64,000 nt of DNA from a virus: positions 62,001-126,000 of the IMG/VR virus record IMGVR_UViG_3300010938_000951; one strand, given 5' to 3'. Under the pieces are notes generated by a model. That model did not search any database. It had not been told where the DNA came from and saw only the letters and a list, made by a program, of their open reading frames with translations. A program made the translations under genes and the position numbers. Shown one piece after another: positions 59,260 to 64,000 of this stretch. How positions within the stretch are numbered: the stretch's first letter is position 1; each line of letters begins with the position of its first letter.

Positions 59260-59969
59260 AAATCAAACGCATTTCAGATCAATTTGTTAGGAATTTTAAA
59301 ATGAGACTTTGTCATGTAAGCGATACCCACGGCAAATTTCCTCGCCTGTATGGGCGATATGATGCCGTTATCCATACGGGCGATTTCTTTCCTAACAGCC
59401 ACGCCGTAATGGTAGGAGATCGAAATGCGGAAATGCATTTTCAACTCAAATGGTTGCGTGATAATATGGAAGAGATGAAATCCTGGCTTCAAGGACATCC
59501 ATTTCTTTATGTTCCGGGTAATCACGATTTTTTACCTTCTAGTCTGATGGAATTTGAAATGAGACAAGTTGGATTGGAAGCCTTTGATTTGACGGATAAA
59601 TCCCTCATGTTCAGAGGCGTTAATTTCTATGGTTTCCCGTACGTTCCATATATTAGTGGCATGTGGAATTACGAACGCCACATTCCTGAGATGCAGCAAG
59701 AAGTTGACAAAATGGTTTCTGTAATTAATAGTAACTATGTTGATGTTCTTGCTTGTCATGCCCCGCCCTACAAAATGCTAGACTTAACGATGGCAAATGA
59801 AGTGGTAGGTTGTCAGACCATTGCCAATGCATTAGACTATAAGATTAGCAAAGATATGTTACCCTCCTACTATCTTTGCGGCCATATTCATGAAGCTAAT
59901 GGCATGTCTGTTCGTAATGGTGTGATGGTTAGCAACGCGGCCACTGCACGGCACATTATTGAGGTTTAG
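59256..59969 (+). CDS. calcineurin-like metallophosphoesterase
   Basis: VSDTHG near 21-26, HTGDFF near 40, PGNHDF near 87, CHAPP near 167 and GHIHEA near 210 supply all metal ligands. 237 residues; a start at 59301 (MRLCHVSDTHG, with AGGA upstream) is also possible. Hydrolyses phosphomono- or diesters; substrate unknown. Confidence 0.92.
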   Translation: MKIKRISDQFVRNFKMRLCHVSDTHGKFPRLYGRYDAVIHTGDFFPNSHAVMVGDRNAEMHFQLKWLRDNMEEMKSWLQGHPFLYVPGNHDFLPSSLMEFEMRQVGLEAFDLTDKSLMFRGVNFYGFPYVPYISGMWNYERHIPEMQQEVDKMVSVINSNYVDVLACHAPPYKMLDLTMANEVVGCQTIANALDYKISKDMLPSYYLCGHIHEANGMSVRNGVMVSNAATARHIIEV

Positions 59970-59970
59970 T

Positions 59971-60450
59971 ATGAAAGTAAAACCAAAAGAAGTAATGGTA
60001 AATCTTCCAGTGGCTCTCTTATTTGATGAGCCCTGGGAGATTATTTCCTTTGCCGCAAATATCAATACAATTTTACATGGCAAGATAAAGCTAAAAGTAG
60101 AAGAATTAGGAACTCTTGGTGGAAGACATGTAGGTTTATTCTATCTTGATCGTAACTCGGAATACCATCAAATTCGTGATGAATTTGTACGTTTAATCGA
60201 GCAAGAAGAGGTTGTTAACCATTCCAATACTCCACCCGCTATCAGTGAAGAAGACCAACTTGCTGAACAATATGATGAAAATTTCGGAGACAATAAGCTC
60301 TGCTTATGTGGTCATCCATATTATCGTCATTTTGACACTTATGACAATATGTCTGCGGTGGGCTGCAAGTATTGCTATAAGTATACTGATAAGCATGTCT
60401 TTGATAAAGAGTGCCCTTATTTTAAAGAGAAGAAGGAAGATAATGCGTAA
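59971..60450 (+). CDS. hypothetical protein with C-terminal zinc finger (159 aa)
   Basis: GAGG 6 nt before the ATG. Residues about 112-150 hold CLCGHPYYRH, CKYC and ECPYF, a likely zinc finger. The N-terminal half is alpha/beta. Function unknown. Confidence 0.6.
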   Translation: MKVKPKEVMVNLPVALLFDEPWEIISFAANINTILHGKIKLKVEELGTLGGRHVGLFYLDRNSEYHQIRDEFVRLIEQEEVVNHSNTPPAISEEDQLAEQYDENFGDNKLCLCGHPYYRHFDTYDNMSAVGCKYCYKYTDKHVFDKECPYFKEKKEDNA

Positions 60451-60949
60451 ACATCAAGTTGTATTCTATAGTCCCGGCACTTTGTTCTCCGAGTCATCGA
60501 CTCATGATATTGATAGTTGGGACACTGTAAAAGCTGTTGCAATGTCTGAAACCATTAAGGCTCGCTACAATGCTCGCCCTTATGGATTTGTATTCCGTAC
60601 TCTAATAGTTGCAGATGATGTTCCTGATGGTGAAGGTGGTTTTCTTCAAGTTGAACCAAAAGAAGTAGCAAGGTCTGGGGTACATTTCTTAGGCGGGCAC
60701 TTAGAGACTTATACCGAGGTGTCTGATCGTAATGATCCTAAAGAAGATATTCTAAGAAGCAATATGCGCGGCAATGAATGGTGGATCGTTTGCATTAACA
60801 CTAATAGTTTTAAGTCTACTATGCCTTTTGAAGAGGATGATTATATTGTAGACGCTACTGGTAAGATTGTTGAACGTGGCAATGATCCTAAATATATTGC
60901 TTACCGTGCCGAACAACTTGCTAAGCGCAAAGCCGAATTAGGATACTAA
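60443..60949 (+). CDS. hypothetical protein (168 aa)
   Basis: AAGGAAG before the ATG at 60443. Repeated use of F/Y strands such as YGFVFRTLIVADD and FLGGHLETY suggests a compact alpha/beta fold. No motif known to me. Confidence 0.6.
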   Translation: MRKHQVVFYSPGTLFSESSTHDIDSWDTVKAVAMSETIKARYNARPYGFVFRTLIVADDVPDGEGGFLQVEPKEVARSGVHFLGGHLETYTEVSDRNDPKEDILRSNMRGNEWWIVCINTNSFKSTMPFEEDDYIVDATGKIVERGNDPKYIAYRAEQLAKRKAELGY

Positions 60950-61147
60950 ATGGGTATAATGATTCGTGGTATATGTCGCAGTTGCAATAAAACATCAGCA
61001 ATTGTTGATACAGAAAATGTTTGGTGTCATAGGTGCGCCGATGATGATGAGTACCGAAATAAATGCGATAAACATGCAGTAATGAACTATTTAGGATTTA
61101 TTACTTTCTTTGCCATTATCATATTTTTGATGGGATATTGTAGATGA
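60950..61147 (+). CDS. zinc ribbon plus membrane helix (65 aa)
   Basis: CRSC and CHRC (about 9-12 and 26-29) followed by a membrane helix at about 46-63. Starts right after the previous stop and overlaps the SLOG gene by 4 nt. Function unknown. Confidence 0.55.
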   Translation: MGIMIRGICRSCNKTSAIVDTENVWCHRCADDDEYRNKCDKHAVMNYLGFITFFAIIIFLMGYCR

Positions 61148-61611
61148 TAGTTGCTTTTACTGGACATAGACCCGATAAGCTTGGTGGTTATAAACTTCCT
61201 AATGATACTTACATTAGGGTGTGTCAAAAAATTGACGCCGCTCTAAAAGAATTGAAGCCAGAAAAAGTGATTACTGGAATGGCTCTTGGTGTAGATCAAT
61301 GGGCAGCAATGATTGCTTATAAATTAAATATTCCATATCTAGCCGCTATTCCATTTGAAGGGCAGGAAAAAGCCTGGCCGGAAGCTAGTCAAAAAACTTT
61401 CAGACTTTTGAGAAAGTTAGCCTCAGAAGAAGTAATTGTTAGTTCGGGCGGTTACTCTGCTGATAAAATGCAGGTTCGTAATATTTGGATGGTAGATCAT
61501 TGTGATACACTTATAGCCGTTTGGGATGGCACAAAAGGCGGTACTGGCAATTGTATTGAATATGCTAAGTCAGTGAATAAAGAAATTTATTACATTGACC
61601 CGCGCCCTTGA
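61144..61611 (+). CDS. SLOG-fold protein (YoqJ/DprA-like)
   Basis: Starts IVAFTGHRPDKLGGY, then ITGMALGVDQWAA and a late IAVWDGTKGGTGNCIEYA, the nucleotide-binding points of the SLOG/Rossmann fold. 155 residues. Related domains bind nucleotides made from NAD+ in defence signalling (for example in Thoeris ThsA), so it could bind or sequester such a signal. That role is an inference; YoqJ-type proteins have no proven function. Confidence 0.82.
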   Translation: MIVAFTGHRPDKLGGYKLPNDTYIRVCQKIDAALKELKPEKVITGMALGVDQWAAMIAYKLNIPYLAAIPFEGQEKAWPEASQKTFRLLRKLASEEVIVSSGGYSADKMQVRNIWMVDHCDTLIAVWDGTKGGTGNCIEYAKSVNKEIYYIDPRP

Positions 61612-61636
61612 CATGCTATTTGCCTAGCATTATATT
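61602..61636 (+). promoter_or_regulatory. GCGCCCTTGACA-type promoter, best example
   Basis: GCGCCCTTGACATGC, with exactly 17 nt between TTGACA and TATATT. It overlaps the 3' end of the SLOG gene. It can drive the small gene below and the tRNA-Leu group. Confidence 0.8.
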
Positions 61637-61637
61637 T

Positions 61638-61760
61638 GTGGATAAATTCATTTTAGACGTACTTGTCAATTTAGGATACTTGACTTTAATCCTAGTTCTT
61701 TTTGTAAGTCTAATGTTGTTAGAGTGGTTTATTAAACAAATCTTTTCTGACAAGGAATAA
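61638..61760 (+). CDS. possible small membrane protein (up to 40 aa)
   Basis: Open frame with a single strong hydrophobic helix (YLTLILVLFVSLMLLEWF). The GTG at 61638 falls at the promoter -10, so a TTG at 61680 (TAGGA just upstream, 26 residues) is the likelier start. It fills the 170-nt gap before the tRNA. Confidence 0.35.
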   Translation: MDKFILDVLVNLGYLTLILVLFVSLMLLEWFIKQIFSDKE

Positions 61761-61779
61761 CTGGGTATATAAATACCGC
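61756..61779 (+). promoter_or_regulatory. putative phage promoter for tRNA-Leu (CAA)
   Basis: AATAACTGGGTATATAAATACCGC; the box lies 10 nt before the tRNA 5' end. Follows the GCGCCCTTGACA promoter, a second case of tandem host-type and phage-type promoters before tRNAs. Confidence 0.55.
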
Positions 61780-61781
61780 AT

Positions 61782-61867
61782 GCCAATGTGGCGGAATGGC
61801 AGACGCGCTTGTCTCAAAAACAAGTGGGCATTAGCCCGTGTGGGTTCGACTCCCACCATTGGCACCA
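61782..61867 (+). tRNA. tRNA-Leu (CAA)
   Basis: Acceptor GCCAATG/CATTGGC, anticodon stem CTTGT/ACAAG with loop CTCAAAA, long variable arm (GGGC/GCCC), CCA encoded. The next gene's ATG starts 1 nt after CCA. Confidence 0.94.
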
Positions 61868-61868
61868 C

Positions 61869-62348
61869 ATGATTCTCACTATTGATAGGCTCGTTAAAGA
61901 GCTAGATGATTTACGAGATATTCATCAGATTGTTGCTACTTCTGGCGGATTTGACCCTGTACATATTGGTCACATTCGTTGCATTCAAGAATCTGCCTCT
62001 ATTGCAACTACTGGTGGTATACTAGTAGTTATTGTAAATGGTGATGGGTTTCTTACTCGTAAGAAGGGTAAACCATTTATGCCACATGAAGAGCGCATGC
62101 AAATTATTGATGCTTTGCGCGGTGTTGATTATGTGACAGGCTGGGATGATGGAAGCCAAACCGTGGTCGGAGCATTGGAGCTTTTAAGACCACATGTTTT
62201 CACAAAAGGCGGAGATCGTTCATTAGCAAGTAATGTTCCAGAAGTTGGAATATGTGAAAAAATTGGATGCCGCATTGCTTATGGAATAGGTGGTACGGAT
62301 AAAGTACAATCTAGTAGTGATTTAATTAAGAATTCTCTAAAACCATGA
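61869..62348 (+). CDS. HIGH-motif nucleotidyltransferase (RfaE-C-like)
   Basis: SGGFDPVHIGHIRC at about 22-35 holds the HxGH motif, VNGDGFLTRKKGKPFMPHEER follows (as VNGDGFLTRKKG and PFMPHEERM), then a KGGDRS loop. Same order as the adenylyltransferase half of HldE. It makes a CDP-/ADP-activated compound, perhaps for glycan synthesis with the genes at 28034-30289. Starts 1 nt after a tRNA, without RBS. 159 residues. Confidence 0.88.
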   Translation: MILTIDRLVKELDDLRDIHQIVATSGGFDPVHIGHIRCIQESASIATTGGILVVIVNGDGFLTRKKGKPFMPHEERMQIIDALRGVDYVTGWDDGSQTVVGALELLRPHVFTKGGDRSLASNVPEVGICEKIGCRIAYGIGGTDKVQSSSDLIKNSLKP

Positions 62349-62806
62349 ATCTAAAAAATTTACTGACCTTGACGATTCGTACTATGGATTTTAACCTGGT
62401 AGCGCGTCAGCCAGAACTTTTAACTAAATTACGGAAATTAACACTTGATCCTTATTCTGGTTTGAATCATGAATTAGATCGAATGTTAGAAGATGTAAAA
62501 ACTCGTTCAGTTAATTGTCAAGTAATTTTAGCTTATCGATTTAGTACATTAGTTGGTTGGGCCATTCTGTCTAAAGAAACTACCACCTATAATTTTATGC
62601 GGTCTAATACTGGATTTAGTTCAGAACATGGTCTATTATTCCAGGTGTATGTAGATCCAACTTACCGGCGCCAGGGCATTGCAACTGAAATTTATAAAAA
62701 AGCTCAACAGTTGGCAAATAATGAACTTTTGCATATTTGCCCTTGGGATGAAAGAAGTACAAAGTTCTACTTGAAGTTTGATAGTAACAATACTAAATGG
62801 CTGTAA
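62345..62806 (+). CDS. GNAT-family acetyltransferase
   Basis: GLLFQVYVDPTYRRQGIATEIY (as LFQVYVDPTY and RRQGIATEIY, about 98-120) is the acetyl-CoA-binding motif A; FYLKFDSN near the end is motif B. 153 residues. Substrate unknown. Overlaps the upstream gene by 4 nt. Confidence 0.86.
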   Translation: MNLKNLLTLTIRTMDFNLVARQPELLTKLRKLTLDPYSGLNHELDRMLEDVKTRSVNCQVILAYRFSTLVGWAILSKETTTYNFMRSNTGFSSEHGLLFQVYVDPTYRRQGIATEIYKKAQQLANNELLHICPWDERSTKFYLKFDSNNTKWL

Positions 62807-62814
62807 AACCTAGC

Positions 62815-62836
62815 AATAATGGGTTATATACAGTAC
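62815..62836 (+). promoter_or_regulatory. putative phage promoter for tRNA-Leu (TAG)
   Basis: AATAATGGGTTATATACAGTAC; TATATA lies 9 nt before the tRNA 5' end. Confidence 0.5.
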
Positions 62837-62838
62837 AT

Positions 62839-62922
62839 GCTACCATGGTGGAATGGCAGACACGCTGGTCTTAGAAGCCAGTGCCGCGAGGCGTGGGGGT
62901 TCGAGTCCCTCTGGTAGCACCA
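62839..62922 (+). tRNA. tRNA-Leu (TAG), long variable arm
   Basis: Acceptor GCTACCA/TGGTAGC, anticodon stem CTGGT/GCCAG with loop CTTAGAA, variable arm TGCCGCGAGGCG, CCA encoded. The next ATG follows with no gap. Confidence 0.93.
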
Positions 62923-63099
62923 ATGAGAAGGGAATGTGAAAGTTGTCCTGATCATCAGTCCGACTCTCATCCAAACAAAAATAGTTTGAGATGTTCGTGT
63001 GGGCGCTGGTTAGTTCCAATGGGTATAGCAGGTATTACAGGCTTATACTACGTGTGCCCTAAAGAACAGGAACTAACACAGAATTTTATGCTTTTGTGA
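62923..63099 (+). CDS. Cys-rich protein squeezed between two tRNAs (58 aa)
   Basis: ATG directly after the CCA of the previous tRNA; the TGA lies 10 nt inside the next tRNA. The protein has CESC, CSCGRW and a later CP, likely a zinc site. No RBS. Function unknown. Confidence 0.5.
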   Translation: MRRECESCPDHQSDSHPNKNSLRCSCGRWLVPMGIAGITGLYYVCPKEQELTQNFMLL

Positions 63100-63166
63100 C
63101 GGAATTGGCATACGTACTACACTCAGAATGTAGGTTGTGAGGGTTCGAATCCCTCCAAAAGCACCA
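63090..63166 (+). tRNA. tRNA-Leu-like (CAG) with short variable region
   Basis: Acceptor GCTTTTG/CAAAAGC, anticodon stem CTACA/TGTAG with loop CTCAGAA, T-arm GAGGG-TTCGAAT-CCCTC, discriminator A, CCA encoded. Only about 5 nt separate anticodon and T stems, so it lacks the long arm normal for bacterial Leu. Confidence 0.85.
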
Positions 63167-63168
63167 AT

Positions 63169-63242
63169 GCTCAGGTGAATGTAATTGGTAAACATACCAG
63201 GCTTAGACCCTGGGTTTGTGGGTTCGAATCCCACCCTGAGCA
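63169..63242 (+). tRNA. tRNA-Leu-like (TAG), short variable region, no CCA
   Basis: Acceptor GCTCAGG/CCTGAGC, anticodon stem CCAGG/CCTGG with loop CTTAGAC, T-arm GTGGG-TTCGAAT-CCCAC. The 3' end reads ACAA, so CCA must be added by an enzyme. Short variable region as in the CAG tRNA before it. Confidence 0.83.
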
Positions 63243-63250
63243 CAAATAAT

Positions 63251-63334
63251 GTCACCGTGGTGGAATGGCAGACACGCTAGCTTGAGGTGCTAGTGCCGAA
63301 AGGCGTGAGGGTTCGAGTCCCTCCGGTGACACCA
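63251..63334 (+). tRNA. tRNA-Leu (GAG)
   Basis: Acceptor GTCACCG/CGGTGAC, anticodon stem CTAGC/GCTAG with loop TTGAGGT, long variable arm (TGCC/GGCG), CCA encoded. The next ATG is 2 nt downstream. Confidence 0.93.
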
Positions 63335-63336
63335 AA

Positions 63337-63969
63337 ATGGGTAAGTATATTCCTATTCATAAACGCTCAATTCATGAGCAAATTTGTCATCAAGAAGATT
63401 TAGCTGTCTTTAGAGCAATAAGACAAGCATTACCACCTAAGGAAGCGTTGATTATGGAATTAAGTTTGCATCAATGTGTGTTCGGCCCGGTACTGATTGG
63501 ATCAGATGATGTAGGTCGTTTGGTCTCTGTAGAGTTTGGATCCGATATGGATGAGTGTTATCGCAACTTCATCAATACATGGGGGCGAAAAAGCAATGAC
63601 TATAACGATTCTGTATCAGTCACGCCTCGTAAGAATTTTCAAATTGTAGATAAGGTTCTTAATTCAATTAATACTGGAATTATTGATCCATCGATTGAGC
63701 TTAACCTATTTGGCACGGGAACTTATTTTCAACGTCAAGTGTGGGAAGGAATTAGAAAGATTCCGCCTGGTGAGGTTATGTCTTACCAACAATTAGCGCA
63801 AGCCATTAATCGCCCTAATTCTACTCGTGCTATTGGTAATGCTTGCGGTACTAATCCAATTGGTATTTTTATACCTTGCCATCGAGTTGTTAGAATTGAT
63901 GGAAAACTTTCTGGCTTCAAATGGGGCAGTGATCTCAAGCAAAAGCTTCTAGATAGAGAACAAATCTAA
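63337..63969 (+). CDS. O6-alkylguanine-DNA alkyltransferase (Ogt/Ada-C type)
   Basis: FQRQVWEGIRKIPPGEVMSYQQLA (as FQRQVWEGIRKI and GEVMSYQQLA), the helix-turn-helix ARG..S-type stretch (TRAIGNACGTNP), and the active-site PCHRV with the acceptor Cys are all present. 210 residues: an N-terminal RNase H-like domain plus the catalytic domain. It removes alkyl groups from guanine. ATG lies 2 nt after a tRNA CCA, no RBS. The last 31 bases of the window hold nothing recognisable. Confidence 0.93.
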   Translation: MGKYIPIHKRSIHEQICHQEDLAVFRAIRQALPPKEALIMELSLHQCVFGPVLIGSDDVGRLVSVEFGSDMDECYRNFINTWGRKSNDYNDSVSVTPRKNFQIVDKVLNSINTGIIDPSIELNLFGTGTYFQRQVWEGIRKIPPGEVMSYQQLAQAINRPNSTRAIGNACGTNPIGIFIPCHRVVRIDGKLSGFKWGSDLKQKLLDREQI

Positions 63970-64000
63970 TTAGCTATATTTGTCAAGCAAAGCATCGCTG

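Noticed and set aside
61638-61643. GTG overlapping the -10 box as a leaderless start
   Set aside because: A transcript from the 61602 promoter would begin about 5 nt downstream of this GTG, so the codon would not be in the mRNA.

Overview
The window looks like part of the genome of a large tailed bacteriophage. It is AT-rich and almost fully packed with short, overlapping genes (ATGA/TAATG junctions). Nearly all lie on the plus strand; only four genes are on the minus strand (12564-12878, 14151-14546, 16524-17453, 57794-58408). It carries 20 tRNA genes and many small unknown proteins. Phage-type proteins include a GroES-like co-chaperonin, a T4 gp57B-like 2H protein and HNH nucleases. TAA, TAG and TGA all serve as stops, so the standard code is used. 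Shine-Dalgarno sequences of the AGGAG type point to a bacterial host, which I cannot name. No capsid, portal, terminase or polymerase gene is in the window.

Layout. 1-7.6 kb: class II aldolase-like protein, CYTH protein, Cys/Ser/Trp tRNAs, a first ADP-ribosylglycohydrolase, many small unknowns, and a membrane diiron hydroxylase. 7.6-14 kb: ferredoxin, full-length EF-G, an ATP-grasp protein, an EamA protein, RNase HII. 14-18.2 kb: Met/Ile, Val and Gly tRNAs separated by foldable spacers, and a minus-strand kelch-like protein. 18.2-31.3 kb: EF-Ts, OMP decarboxylase, tRNA-Arg, a 2H protein, a histidine phosphatase, GroES, an RNA ligase, an AAA+ ATPase, two sugar-modification enzymes and a likely virion protein. 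31.4-39 kb: an NAD block (NMN adenylyltransferase-Nudix, NAMPT, NAD synthetase) followed by DUF6939-like, NADAR and a second ADP-ribosylglycohydrolase. 39-46.7 kb: UvrD-type helicase, a second kelch-like protein, then Pth2, SET, Thg1, HNH and a single-chain mitochondrial-type PheRS, followed by a P-loop kinase, a SpoT-like HD protein and an Ntn hydrolase. 46.7-58.4 kb: NAD-dependent DNA ligase, an RlmN-like radical SAM enzyme, WGR-PARP, a second radical SAM enzyme, macrodomain, a second NADAR and a second ATP-grasp protein. 58.4-64 kb: metallophosphoesterase, a SLOG protein, five Leu tRNAs interleaved with genes, and an Ogt/Ada-type protein.

Two themes run through the window. The first is near-independence in translation: 20 tRNAs grouped by amino acid, EF-G, EF-Ts, Pth2, PheRS, Thg1, an RNA ligase and an RlmN-like enzyme. 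The second is an NAD+/ADP-ribose economy. NAMPT and NMNAT rebuild NAD+ from nicotinamide. LigA and a PARP consume NAD+. Two ARH, two NADAR and one macrodomain protein could remove or process ADP-ribose, and a SLOG protein belongs to a fold known to bind such nucleotides. I infer that this protects infection against NAD-depleting or ADP-ribosylating host defences.

Control signals repeat. A motif AATAA(C/T)-N3-4-TATATA/TATAAT lies 9-18 nt before seven tRNA start points and also before two protein genes. A GCGCCCTTGACA promoter block occurs three times. The nadM-like and NAMPT genes share a hairpin-plus-RBS leader. Several coding genes begin 0-3 nt after a tRNA CCA end with no ribosome-binding site, which suggests that tRNA processing creates leaderless mRNAs.
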